Shown piece by piece: positions 22,345 through 33,343 of a stretch of 64,000 nt of DNA. Position numbers and translations under genes: made by a program. Origin of the DNA: Sacculina carcini (Eukaryota; Arthropoda; Thecostraca; Sacculinidae); contig OU696591.1 of NCBI GenBank assembly GCA_916048095.2, forward strand, positions 3,692,568-3,756,567, given 5' to 3'. Below the pieces are notes generated by a model. That model made no database searches. It worked only from the letters and a program-made list of their open reading frames with translations, and was not told the origin of the DNA. Each line of letters starts with the position of its first letter. Positions within the stretch are counted from its first letter, which is position 1.

Positions 22345-22721
22345 TACCTTGACCACCCGAGACGTCACTGGTGTCGGCTGCAGTGATTTTCTCGAAATGG
22401 ATAGCCAGCGCATTTGCCACCGCTTTCGGCTCTCCCACGTTGACCCCGTTGACACTCAGTATCGGTAATGATCTAGCGATTTGCTTGCCGTTCAACTTTC
22501 TAATACCTTGCCATATTTCAGTTATTGGTGTAGAGGAGTTAAACGAGTTATGGAAGTTTTGCCAGGAGGAAATTTTGGCATTTCTAATAGTTTTTCTAGC
22601 GCGCGCACGTTCCCTACTTAATAAAAAATTTGATTCCACAGTGTTGAGGCGTTTGTGTTGTCTCAGTGCCCTCTTCCTGAGAGCGAGCCCGCGCTTGGCG
22701 GCATTCATCCGTGAACCAGGG
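22345..22721 (-). pseudogene. LINE-X ORF2 piece 3 (endonuclease-RT linker)
   Basis: Starts in PWFTDECR immediately inside the TSD of element A, then RERARARKTIRNAKISSWQNF, ITEIWQGIRKLNGK and LSVNGVNVGEPKAVANALAIHF, the linker between endonuclease and RT of I/jockey-type LINEs. A frameshift follows ECRQAR. It is the continuation of the piece at 33344-33790; the codons for RPVP and WFTDE join exactly across element A. The RT itself is absent: sequence switches to the LTR of F at 22344. Confidence 0.85.
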
Positions 22722-23217
22722 TGTGGCGAATGGCCACCAGTTAAACACAAGATTAATACACACACACAAAATCTATTACAATCAATTACTAAACAATAGC
22801 AATCATAAACACCGCGAGAACAATGATGACAGGGCAGCCTGTGAACAACGATACAGGCAACAAGATTGTCAAGGCAAGAACGCAAGATGGGTACAAAAGA
22901 ATAACGCGCGCGCAAAAAGCAAGAGTGAGCCAGCCACAGAGAGTAGCCCTGTCAAGACTGTCTAGCGACTATATAAAACATCGAGTTTATATATCAAATA
23001 AGCAATGTATGCAACAATTGGTGTGCGTGTGCGTTTCCGGCGGTTCACTATGTACAGTTGATGTATGTGCGTATGTCGCCTGAAGCGTTTGGCTGGTATG
23101 CTGGATTCGATTTGCACGAACACTGTCACTTGCACGTGGTAGTGATGGCTTGCAATTTGATGCTTGTGGCGATATGCGCGTGTGCCGGGAACATGCACAT
23201 CCGGTGCAGACGCCACA
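22722..23217 (-). repeat. 3' LTR of element A
   Basis: Bounded by TGTGGCG and CGCCACA; matches 32842-33343 at roughly 98%. The LINE-X flank begins at 22721. Confidence 0.95.
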
Positions 23218-24818
23218 GGAGCCCCCTCCCCAGATTAAGGTGAGAAACGCACCGGGGGCGAACAACTCGCCCGGACCGTGTGCGACGAACCGGAGTGTTT
23301 GTCACGGGCGATGCTTGAACCAGATGTTGGGTGGTGTCTGCAGGAAGACTGATTGTTTGGTTCTCCAAAAATGCTGGTTTCAGTCGGTCCACACAAATAG
23401 TGTCTTCACCGTTACGTTCCACCGTGAAAGTCTTTGGGGTGCGCTTGATGACTCGATATGGGCCACTGTAGACTGGCTGCAGAGGACGGCGATGGCCGTC
23501 GTTGCGCACGAAGACGTACTCAGCTGAGTCGAGTGCTGGCAGAGTGAACGCGTCGGTCGAATATTTTGGTCGGCTCTGTACAGGTCGGATCATTTTGAAA
23601 TGCTGGGACAGCTCTTGCGCGACCTGGTAAGGTGGCACATCATGATGTTCACGAAACATTTCACCTGGTAGCCGTAATGCAGTGCCGAACACGAGCTGAG
23701 CTGATGAGCACTGCAGTGGCTCCTTGATGCAGGAACGTATGCCCATCAGCACGATGGGTAATCGGTCGACCCAGTTCTGGCAGCCTTGCAGCGCACCTTT
23801 TAATTGCCGATGTAGGCGTTCGATGAGGCCATTGGCGCCGGGGTTGTAGGCAGTTGTATGGAATGAGTCTGCGCCCAGTCGTGCTGTGAGATGGTGCCAC
23901 AGCCGGCTGGTAAACTGCGAGCCCCTGTCAGATACGATAGTTTCAGGAACACCATACCTGGATATCCATGTGCTGATGAGACAACGAGCCACGGTATCTG
24001 CAGAAATATCTTGCATGGGACAAGCCTCTAGCCACCTGGTAAATCTATCAATTATTGTCAGTAGATAAGTTTGATTCTTGCAGTAAGGCAAAGGTCCAAC
24101 AATATCGATGTGTATCTTCTGAAACCTGCCAGATGGTAGACTGAATTGACCAGGGGGTGAGTGATTGTGTCGCGAAATTTTGCATTTTTGACAATGTATG
24201 CATTGTGAAACCCACTGCGATATGTCGCGTCGCATAGAGGGCCACACGAACCGGTCAGATATGAGTTTCTCAGTGGCTCTCCTACCAGGGTGAGATAACC
24301 CGTGAAAAGCATTAAACACTTGCCGGCGTAATGGGTTCGGCACGATGGGCCGGGCTGTACCTGTGGAATCGTCACAGATTATTCTGGCAGTGGCGTGTGT
24401 AGGCAGTGGTTTCATGACAATATGCAGGGATGTGTTGTTACCTCCTGTTAATTCTTGCAGTTCGGCGTCGCTTGATTGGTGTGTCGAAATTTCTAGGAGG
24501 TCGATTGGGCTGCGGACGCTAGCCACTCTGGATAATGCGTCGGGAACGACGTTTTCTGTTCCCCTGAGGTGCTGAACGTTGGTAGTAAACTGTAAAATAT
24601 AATCGAGGTGGCGCTGCTCGCGTGGTGAATGATTTGATGTTGTCGACCTGACAGCATGCACAAGTGGTTTATGGTCCGTGACAAGGACAAACTCGCGGCC
24701 TTCGACGAATGGTGGAAAATGGCGTACAGCCATATATGCTGCCAATAATTCGCGACCAAATGCGCTGTATTTTTGTTGCGCTGTGGACAACTTTTGAGAC
24801 CAGAATGCAAGCGGTTTC
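23126..24818 (-). pseudogene. Element A pol, 3' part (RNase H-integrase)
   Basis: Continues the pol frame broken by element B: FWSQKLSTAQQKYSAFGRELLA, VTDHKPLVHA and VVPDALSRV complete RNase H. Integrase has the HHCC finger (FHGLSHPGRRATEKL, CIHCQKC), the core residues in HIDIVGPLP, VSDRGSQFTS and GANGLIERLH with exactly 35 residues between second Asp and Glu, and a C-terminal part ending in RRTRSGRVVRP. The frame passes the PPT and ends with TGA at 23126 inside the 3' LTR, a common arrangement. This half shows no stop. It becomes non-functional only through the insertion and the TAG at 30351. Confidence 0.9.
23218..23231 (-). promoter_or_regulatory. Polypurine tract of element A
   Basis: Minus-strand GGGGAGGGGGCTCC directly before the 3' LTR, the site where plus-strand DNA synthesis is primed. 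Confidence 0.85.
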
Positions 24819-25142
24819 TGTGCAGAAAGGCAACAGGTTCGTTAACCTTGAACGGTGTTGGTGGCCTGGTGATCTGGTGTCAGTGGCGCCATCTAGCCGA
24901 TGCGGACACAGTTACACCCGTATAGCCACCAACTGGCTTAGTATGTGTATGGTGCTTTTCCACGTAAGTGTGTCTGCGTTGTTCAATTGTATTGTTTCAA
25001 GTAAGTGTTGCGCGTGCAGACAACCAAGTGTTTTCTCAATTGTATTATGTATTTGTTCAATGTCAATTGTATTTGTTTTGTTTACAGCAAGAAACATTCG
25101 TTGCACATTATATTGAGTTCGGCACGAATGTCTTTTTGATCA
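24819..25142 (+). repeat. 5' LTR of element B
   Basis: Begins TGTGCAGAAAGG and ends TTTTTGATCA; same as 29951-30274 over 324 bp by eye. Confidence 0.95.
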
Positions 25143-25149
25143 TGTTTCT

Positions 25150-25159
25150 TGGTGCGTGA
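25150..25159 (+). promoter_or_regulatory. Primer-binding site of element B
   Basis: TGGTGCGTGA, seven bases after the 5' LTR. The priming tRNA is not identified. Confidence 0.5.
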
Positions 25160-25210
25160 TTTTTTTTCTTTCGTGATTTAATTCGCCGAGGGTAACATCG
25201 TCGCTCGACA

Positions 25211-26122
25211 ATGTCCGTGTCTCTGAAGTGTGAAGCGGCAGGCTGTAGCGAGGTGAAGACGGCGGACGACATCCACACGTGCATCCAGCTGATGCAATTG
25301 CATCAAAAAAATGTGCACGATGTGGCCGAAAGTCGCCCCAAACCACCAAAGATCAACCGGCCGTCACTCCGGCAAGACATCGGAGAAGACGATTGGGCTG
25401 CATTCACCCGTCGGTGGGATATGTTCCTGAGAGGAACCGACGTGGCATTGGACCAGGTGACAGCTCAACTACTGGCGTGCTGCGAGCCAGAGACTGAGAG
25501 TGCTCTCTTCCGCGAGGACCCGTCGATCGCCACCCGGTCAGCGAGCGAGGTTCTGGCGGCGATGAAGCGTCTCACGGTGGTCAGCGAGCCGCTCAGCATA
25601 AGACGCTCTAAACTCCTGCAGTCATCACAGCGGCCCGGCGAGTACGTGAGACAATATGTCGCACGACTGCGCGGTATGGCCAACGTGTGTCAATGGAGCA
25701 AGACGACGACGTGCCAAAACACATCCTGCGGTCAGACCGTCAGTGTGGATTACACCGACGAAATTGTCAAGTTGATACTGATGAACAACATCGCCGACGA
25801 TGACATCAAGAGGGAGGTTCTCGGCTCACCAGGAGTTGACAACTTGTCGCTGAACGACACAGTCGCGCTGGTCGACGGCAAAGAGACAGCAGCGAGAGCC
25901 CTGCTGGATGACATGACACAGCTGCCTGTAGCGGCCAGCGCATACAGTAAAATGCGCCGAAAACAACAACCAGCACAAGCGTCATCGGCCAAACCAAACG
26001 AACAGAGCGAAGATGACAAACTAAACAAGGAGATGAGATGTCAGTGCGGAAAGTTTACACCACAGTTCGGGAAGGTTCGCGGAAAACTCAAGGAGTTCAA
26101 AACTTGCCTACAATGCTGGTAA
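25211..26122 (+). CDS. Element B gag
   Basis: 303-codon gag from ATG 25211, about 70 bp after the 5' LTR. The middle has DWAAFTRRWDMFLRG, ALFREDP and a long FVxxLRxxA-like block (QYVARLRGMANVCQW). The C-terminus has CQC...CLQCW, a Cys-pair cluster in place of a CCHC knuckle. The frame ends in TAA at 26120-26122 but stays open beyond it in the same frame into protease, so pol is either made by stop readthrough or this TAA is a mutation in a single polyprotein. Related one-frame gag-pol elements exist among K02A2.6-like gypsies, which favours the second reading. Confidence 0.8.
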   Translation: MSVSLKCEAAGCSEVKTADDIHTCIQLMQLHQKNVHDVAESRPKPPKINRPSLRQDIGEDDWAAFTRRWDMFLRGTDVALDQVTAQLLACCEPETESALFREDPSIATRSASEVLAAMKRLTVVSEPLSIRRSKLLQSSQRPGEYVRQYVARLRGMANVCQWSKTTTCQNTSCGQTVSVDYTDEIVKLILMNNIADDDIKREVLGSPGVDNLSLNDTVALVDGKETAARALLDDMTQLPVAASAYSKMRRKQQPAQASSAKPNEQSEDDKLNKEMRCQCGKFTPQFGKVRGKLKEFKTCLQCW

Positions 26123-29100
26123 AATCAAAATAAGGACAGACGAAAACAAGCGAGCAATCCTGTCGGTAGCATTTTTCAGCACGCAGACAGCATGGTCTCC
26201 CACTCCGATGACCATAAACCGCCGACCAACAGAAATGACGCAGCAGGGACCAGTAAACCTCTCCCGCAGCCAGAACTGGTCGTTCACGTCAGCACAGACT
26301 GTGAAGCCTACGACAGACGGCGAGTCGCACGACCGCCGAGTCGTTCCGCGAAGTTGACTGCGATTGCAGATTCTGGCGCCCAAACTTGTCTTATGGGTTC
26401 GGCGCTTCTGAAAAGACTCGGGTTGAGACGGACAAACCTTTCACCTTCTGACAAACGAATTCTCGCAGCCAACAACGAGGAGATTAGCGTGCTAGGAACC
26501 CTTCTTGTCAAGATATCCGGAAAGAGCGCAAACGGCCAACAGCTGGAAACTTCTACGACACTGTAAGTGACTGATTCCACGGACAGATTTTATCTGAGTA
26601 GAGCAGTGCTCGAGAACTTGGAGATAATAGGAAGGGACTTTCCGCAAATTGGTGCCACACCGTCGACGCCTCACAACAACTCCATCGAAACGAAGGACAC
26701 CATCACGGCTCCGTGCGGTTGTCCTCAACGTACGCCTCCACCGCCACGTCCCGAGCGGTTGCCCATGATACCTTCTCACGAGCGGACAGCTGACATGAAG
26801 TCGTGGTTGCTAAAAATGTACGCATCATCTACATTCAACACATGTCCGCACCAACCGCTTCCAGTGATGTCCGGACCACCAATGGAGATACGCATCGACC
26901 CCGACACGCAGCCAGTCGTCACGCGACGCCCGCCCAACGTGCCAGTTCATTGGCAAAAAGAGGTGGCAGCACAACTTGAGCGAGACGTGGCATTGGGCGT
27001 CATTGAACGCGTGCCACCCAATACTCCTGTCACGTGGCTCCATAACATGGTTGTGACTCCAAAAGCGGATGGTACACCGAGACGCACGGTGGACCTACAG
27101 CCAGTCAACAGGCACAGCGTCCGTGAGACACATCACACTGTACCGCCAAGCAAGCAGGCCAAGGCTATACCCCCACATACAGTGAAAACTGTAACGGACG
27201 CATGGAACGGATTTCACGCCATAGAAATCAGACCTGAAGACCGGCACAAAACTACGTTCCTCACCGAAAAAGGCAGGTTCAGATATAAACGCGCTCCGAT
27301 GGGCTTTCTGGCATCACAGGACGCGTACACACAACGGTACGACTCGATAATCACTGACGTGCCAAGGAAGACAAAATGCGTAGACGACACTCTCTTGTGG
27401 GACAAGAACATCGCAACACATTGGTGGCGCGTCATTGACTACCTGAATTTGACAGGAGAGAACGGAGTCATATTGAATCCCACTAAGTTTCAGTTCTCAT
27501 CAAACAATGTGGAATTCGCTGGCTTCGAGATAACATCAACTGAAGTCAAACCTCTGTCAAAGTATCTGGACGCAATATCAACATTTCCGACACCAGCCAA
27601 CATTTCGGACGTCAGAGCGTGGTTCGGTCTCGTTCATCAAGTCTCCCATTATGGAAGAACGACCAGAATGATGGAGCCGTTCAAGCCATTTCTCAGTCCA
27701 AAGGTGGCGTTCAAGTGGAGTGTAGATTTGGAAGACGCGTTTGTCAGATCTAAAGAAGCCATCATTCAAGAGATAAAAGACGGCGTAGAAATTTTCGACC
27801 CCAAGAGGCAAACATGTTTGAGCCCCGACTGGTCGAAGACAGGAATTGGATACTGGCTTCGACAAAAATATTGCAAGTGCGCGTCAGACATCCCAGGGTG
27901 CTGCCATGACGGATGGAAAATTACGCTGGCAGGATCAAGATTCCTCAAGGACGCCGAGAAGCGCTACGCTCCTATTGAGGGTGAGGCACTCGCCGTGGCG
28001 TGGTCACTGGAAGACACCCGATTTTTCACCATGGGTTGTGAACACCTGACAGTGACCACAGATCACAAACCGCTAGTCAAGATTCTCGGTGACAGGGCTC
28101 TGGATGATATCGCGAATCCGCGCCTCTTCCGAATCAAACAACGGACCTTGATGTGGCGCTATCGCATCGCACACGTTCCAGGAAGGTCGATTCCTGCGTC
28201 TGACGCCACATCTCGAAACCCGACGCCGGACAGCGAGGTAAGTGTTTTGGCAGCCAATCCAAGCGAGGTAAATGTTTTGGCGATAATCCGGTCACCCGTG
28301 ATCGAAGGTGACGATTTGGAAACGTCGATTGTAGCCACTGCAAGAACCATAGCACATCCTCTTGGCGCTGTGACGTGGGAAAGAGTGAAGAAAAGCACGT
28401 CACAGAACGACGAACTCGTTTCGTTGAGCCGGTTCGTCGAGCATGGCTTCCCAGCCTCCCGAGACCACCTGCCGGAAGCCCTGCAGCCATTTTGGCAGCA
28501 CAGAAACGACTTGTCCGTGGTGGACGACGTACTCATGCTAGACAAACGCATCGTCATACCGCACTCCCTCAGAAATGAGACTTTGAAAGTGCTACACTCG
28601 GCCCACCAAGGTACCGGCCGAATGTACAGCAGAGCGCACAGCGCAGTGTTCTGGCCAGGGATAACTCGCGATATCGAACAAACGCGCATGAGGTGCTCCG
28701 AATGCTGGAGGATGTCACCGTCGAACGCTCGGCTACCACCATTTCAACCTTACGTGCCTACACGACCATTCGAGGCAATCGCAGCAGACTTCGGAATATC
28801 GAATGGCACGGGTTACCTCATCGTCGTCGACAGATTCAGCGGCTGGCCTCACATAGTGGCAACAAAATCTGGGGCTCAAGGGTTCATATCGGCCATAGTC
28901 ACCTACTTCTCGACGTTTGGGGTGCCAAGCGAAATCAGCACAGACGGCGGTCCAGAGTTTGTCGCAAAAGAGTCAGAAGATCTTCTCGAGAGATGGGGTG
29001 TGAAGCATCGCATATCGTCTGCTTACCACCCGCAGTCGAATGGCAGGGCGTAAGCTGCGGTAAAATCTATGAAACGGCTCTTGACGTCTCACACTAGCTC

Positions 29101-29977
29101 GCGCGGAAGCATGAACACTGAAGCGGTAGCTGCCGGGCTTCTACAGTGTAGAAATACGCCCGATCCTGAAACTGGCATGTCACCGGCACAGATCGTATTC
29201 GGTCGCAACGTACCTGACCTGCTTCCATTATGTCCGAACGCAACGGTATACGACAGCACTTCGGTCCATCCGGTGTGGCGAGAGACATGGAAGAGTCAGG
29301 AACACGCTCTGCGACTTCGATTCTTTAAGCAGGTGGACAAGCTGGACCGTGGAACTCGCCAGCTGCCCCTGTTGGCGGCCGGTGACAAGGTTCTCCTGCA
29401 GAACCAAACTGGACGGAATGAAAAGCGGTGGGATAGGACAGGTACAATCGTCGATGTCAAACCACACGACCAGTACAGGGTCAAGGTGGACGGCTCTGGT
29501 CGTCTGACTCTGCGAAACCGGCAGTTCCTCAAACGCATCCAAGGATTGGACGACGCATTCCTATCGCAGAGGACATATCCGCGCAACATCACGGTCAGTG
29601 AACATCAACCAGCCGCCGAGTCAACAATGACAGACCGTTCGAGGCAAACGTTACAGGGCACGGAGGACGCAGACAAGTCGCCGTGTAAAGGTCCGCTAGA
29701 GGCGACTACACAGCCCATTCCTGACACGTCTGTTCATGTTCCGGAAGAGTCCGCACCCATACCGCCTCCCGCCAAAGAATCCCCACGAGTATTCACTCCG
29801 ACGGCGTCTCCAAGCATCGTTCCCACGAGTCCACAGGCATCGTCTCCACAGGCAAGGCCACGCAGAGCCCGACGAGCACCAGCATACTTGAAGGACTACG
29901 TTACTGGCATGGAGTTTCGAAGTCGAACCCGACATCGAAACTCGGGGGGATGTGCAGAAAGGCAACAGGTTCGTTAA
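26123..29977 (+). pseudogene. Element B pol (protease-RT-RNase H-integrase)
   Basis: Same frame as gag. Protease AIADSGAQTCLMG (about 26363-26401). TAA at 26564-26566 precedes VTDSTDRFYLSRAVL. RT has GFHAIEIRPEDRHKTTF, FRYKRAPMGFLASQD and CVDD at the catalytic site (Cys for the usual Tyr). RNase H has EGEALAVAWSLE and TTDHKPLVKIL. Integrase has the HHCC region (HSAHQGTGRMYSRAH, CSEC), ADFG and STDGGPEF, then QSNGRA followed by TAA at 29051-29053, exactly 35 codons after the second catalytic Asp, so the stop stands where the catalytic Glu should be. The C-terminus continues in frame to 29977 in the LTR. Inactive as it stands. Confidence 0.9.
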
Positions 29978-30274
29978 CCTTGAACGGTGTTGGTGGCCTG
30001 GTGATCTGGTGTCAGTGGCGCCATCTAGCCGATGCGGACACAGTTACACCCGTATAGCCACCAACTGGCTTAGTATGTGTATGGTGCTTTTCCACGTAAG
30101 TGTGTCTGCGTTGTTCAATTGTATTGTTTCAAGTAAGTGTTGCGCGTGCAGACAACCAAGTGTTTTCTCAATTGTATTATGTATTTGTTCAATGTCAATT
30201 GTATTTGTTTTGTTTACAGCAAGAAACATTCGTTGCACATTATATTGAGTTCGGCACGAATGTCTTTTTGATCA
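29951..30274 (+). repeat. 3' LTR of element B
   Basis: 324 bp, identical by eye to the 5' LTR; preceded by a short G-rich polypurine tract (gggggga, 29944-29950). Confidence 0.95.
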
Positions 30275-31865
30275 GTTTCCACCTACCGCGCTGCAGTTGC
30301 TGTAGAACGCAACCAATGCCGTAGTTGCTGGCGTCGGCGAACACGCCAAGCTATGCGTGAGGATCTTGATGGCTTAGAACGGCGGTGTCGCATACTTTCT
30401 TTTTGGCCGCGGCGAATGATTTGTCTGCCTCCTGCGTCCACTGGACCGGCGCCTTCGAACGACGGTGCTTGTGATCGAGCAGGCGGTGCAGCGGCCCCAA
30501 GGTTTCAGCGACGTGTGGCAAAAATTGGTGGTAGAAATTGATCATCCCCAGGAAGCGTCGGAGTTGCTCCTGCGTCTGCGGTTTTGCAAAGTTATGAATG
30601 GCAGCAACTTTCTCACTCAGTGGGGTGATTCCGTTGGCGGAGATGTTATGGCCAAGAAATTTGAGCTGTTTAGCACCAAACACACATTTCGTTGGATTTA
30701 CGCGGATGCCAAATTGGTCCAAACGTTGAAAAACTGTTTCGATGTGTTTTAGATGCTGATCAGGGTCTTTACTGGCAATCAGTATGTCGTCAATATATGT
30801 GAGAACAAACGGCAAACCTCGTAGTACGGTGTCCATCAGTCGCTGCATGGTCTGAGCGCTGTTGCGCAGGCCGAACGGCATCCTCGTCATTTCAAACAGG
30901 CCGAACGGTGTGCTGATGGCCGTTTTATGCACATCGTCAGGATGCATCGGTACCTGAAAATACGCCTTCACCAGGTCTATCGTTGAAAATATTGAAGTGT
31001 CATGTAATGCAGCGGAAAAGTCATGCAAGTAAGGCAGAGGGTATCGGTCCGCCACTGTGATCCTATTGAGTGCGCGGTAGTAGCCGCATGGACGCCACTC
31101 GCCAGGGGCGGACTTAGGTACCATGTGTAGTGCACTGGCGTACTGACTCTGGCTGGGTCGAACGATACCATGTGTGAGCATGTTCTGAAACCCACGTTTT
31201 GCGATGTCCAGTCTGGCGGCATCAAGTCGGCGCGGTCGACAATACACCGGCTGGCCGGTGGTCTCAATGCGGTGGTACACGCCATGACGCTGTTCACCGC
31301 CGATGATCGGCGAGGAAGTCAATCGGGGGTATTTAGCCAGCAACTGCTGAAATCGACAGTTTGAATTGGCGAGACAGAGCGATATTTGTGGAGATGCATG
31401 TGGCTTTTTGCTGCTCACCGTGAGTTTGGTCTGATTGTCTATAATCTGCCGCAGACGAGGATTGACGCTGATGTTATGGTACGCCAAAAAATCGCACCCG
31501 ATGATGGAGATATCTATATCTGCGAGAATGAACGACCACAAGAAATTGCGACGGAGGCCGAGAGACACGGTTATGTCTTTGATGCCGAAAGTACTGACAC
31601 GGCTATTGTTGACCGCCTGTAAAACCAGCGGTGATGGCTGCTGCGACGATTTATGCGATATCAAACTATATTGTGCGCCAGTATCGATTAAGAAACTGAT
31701 ACCGGTGTTATTGTCGCGTATGAAGAACGGCGTGTTTTTGTGGCCAGTATATGCAGCGGTGAGAAATGAACCTGGCTCTTCACTTCTCAGTGCTAGTTTA
31801 AATGAAAACTGCATGGTTTGATACATGTTCTGGCTTTGCTCCCGAATTTCTCGTGGTACCAGCAC
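30275..31865 (-). pseudogene. Element A pol, 5' part (protease-RT)
   Basis: Pol frame lying -1 to gag and overlapping it (open from 31865). Protease FLIDTGAQYSLI, then LADIDISIIGCDFL. RT has [58 protein letters not shown] and YIDDILIAS, followed by FLGMINFYHQFLP and the connection region. An in-frame TAG at 30351-30353 lies before VFADASNYGIG, where RNase H begins. The frame then runs to the element B insertion site at 30275. RT residues are intact, so the TAG and the insertion are the only visible lesions. Confidence 0.9.
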
Positions 31866-32580
31866 ATACCTGCGGTGGAGTCTTGGCGCGATGTGCGTTC
31901 TCGTGACTGGGAACGCCTCTGTTCACTTGAGACCGAACGAGAGCGGCGGTGTGGTTCGATCGAGAGCCGTCTTAGGTGGCGCTGAATGTCGTCCAGCTGA
32001 AGTTTCAAGGCCGCAAGTTCGTTCGCGGTGGTCGTGCATTGTGTGCAGCTCTGATCTGAAATTGCATTCGAGCTGGTTGTGTTGCGTGGCTTTTCACTCA
32101 CCGTGCTAATGATTGATCGTTCATGAGGGAGTGATGAAACTACTCGATCTGCGGTTTCTGCCAGTGTATCCAGGGGTGTGCTTGGAGGTAGAAACTGCAA
32201 GAAAGGTGTTGCTGACTCGGGCATTGCCTGCAAGAAAATCTGCCTTATGAGTACAGACTCACCGTCCTGCACGTATGGCGATGTTTGTTCTCGCAGATGC
32301 CGTAACAACTGTGTTGGTTTACGGCCCCCGAGCTCTTGGGTGGCGAGCACTGACCTGAGCTTTTCCGCCACTGATTTGTCGAGTCGCGATTGCAGGGCTG
32401 CGCACAGCTGAGTGTAGCAGTCAGCTGGAGGATTGCGGATCAGATCGACAAACTCCATGACGTGATCACTCCATGACGTGCCCGTTTGAAATACAAGTTA
32501 AGTTGAATAATCCAGATGTTTGAATTATCCTCAACGAAGGGCGGAGGTGGACCGACCACAGCGGGTTTATCGTAAGACAT
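31793..32580 (-). pseudogene. Element A gag with internal deletion
   Basis: ATG at 32580 begins PPPPFVEDNSNIW, a gag N-terminus of CsRn1 type. At about 32452-32480 the 13-mer actccatgacgtg occurs twice, the frame changes, and a stretch of roughly 60-70 residues expected between the two halves is missing. The rest has FVDLIRNPPADCYTQL, LGGRKPTQLLRHLRE, IFLQAMPESATPFLQF and LAETADRVV, then a Ser/Arg-rich tail and CWYHEKFGSKARTCIKPC, the CHCC motif (C-x2-H-x9-C-x3-C) of CsRn1 gag. It ends in TAG at 31793 directly after a slippery heptamer. Capsid function is lost by the deletion. Confidence 0.85.
31796..31802 (-). promoter_or_regulatory. -1 ribosomal frameshift site (TTTAAAC)
   Basis: On the minus strand T TTA AAC is in the gag frame and is followed at once by the gag stop TAG. 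A -1 slip gives TTT AAA CTA and enters the pol frame. It matches the X XXY YYZ rule. Downstream pseudoknot structure was not modelled. Confidence 0.8.
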
Positions 32581-32829
32581 TGTGTAAAACAAACGAGAAA
32601 ATTAAAATGACAATAACGAACAGCGAAAAAAACAAAACAAAACTTTCAACTGGATAACGAAAGACGCTAACTACCAACGCAATTGAGTGCGTCAAGTAAG
32701 CTGAAAATAAGTCAAACAACGAAATTTGCGAACAGCAAAGGTTAACAATCCTGTAAAGAACAAATTATCACAAGTCAAGAAAAAACCTGTGAAGAAATCA
32801 TTACAACAATAAACGTGTCCAAAAAACAA

Positions 32830-32839
32830 GGGGTCACCA
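32830..32839 (-). promoter_or_regulatory. Primer-binding site of element A (tRNA-Trp)
   Basis: Minus-strand TGGTGACCCC two bases after the 5' LTR, matching the 3' end of tRNA-Trp, the primer used by CsRn1-group elements. Confidence 0.75.
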
Positions 32840-32841
32840 CT

Positions 32842-33343
32842 TGTGGCGAATGGCCACCAGTTAAACACAAGATTAATACACACACACAAAATCTTTTACA
32901 ATCAATCACTAAACAATAGCAATCATAAACACCGCGAGAACAATGATGACAAGGCAGCCTGTGAACAACGATACAGGCAACAAGATTGTCAAGGCAAGAA
33001 CGCAAGATGGGTACAAAATAATAACGCGCGCGCAAAAAGCAAGAGTGAGTCAGCCACAGAGAGTAGCCTTGTCAAGACTATCTAGCGACTATATAAAACA
33101 TCGAGTTTATATATCAAATAAGCAATGTATGCAACAATTGGTGTGTGTGTGCGTGTGCGTTTCCGGCGGTTCACTATGTACAGTTGATGTATGTGCGTAT
33201 GTCGCCTGGAGCGTTTGGCTGGTATGCTGGATTCGATTTGCACGAACACTGTCACTTGCACGTGGTAGTGATGGCTTGTAATTTGATGCTTGTGGCGATA
33301 TGCGCGTGTGCCGGGAACATGCACATCCGGTGCAGACGCCACA
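32842..33343 (-). repeat. 5' LTR of element A
   Basis: 502 bp; longer than the 3' LTR by a 6-bp GT expansion near 33141-33155. Confidence 0.95.

Larger units (their letters stand above)
24819..30274 (+). mobile_element. Element B, Ty3/gypsy inside element A
   Basis: Plus-strand element with 324-bp LTRs (24819-25142 and 29951-30274) that appear identical throughout. TSD gtttc at 24814-24818 and 30275-30279; codons RWK then PLAFW of element A join across it. It holds a PBS, gag, protease, RT, RNase H, integrase and PPT. One reading frame covers gag to integrase and is interrupted by three TAA codons (26120, 26564, 29051). Confidence 0.95.
22722..33343 (-). mobile_element. Element A, CsRn1-type Ty3/gypsy
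   Basis: LTR retrotransposon in LINE-X. LTRs at 22722-23217 (496 bp) and 32842-33343 (502 bp) start TGTGGCG and end CGCCACA; I count about 9 substitutions and one 6-bp microsatellite difference between them. TSD aggg at 22718-22721 and 33344-33347. PPT, PBS, gag, protease, RT, RNase H and integrase are all present. The CHCC gag motif and tRNA-Trp-like PBS place it with the CsRn1 group. Element B interrupts it at 24819-30274. Confidence 0.95.

Noticed and set aside
22722..23217. Independent MITE, from the GTGGCG/CGCCAC inverted ends
   Set aside because: The matching copy at 32842-33343, the PPT, PBS and 4-bp TSD show these are LTRs of element A.
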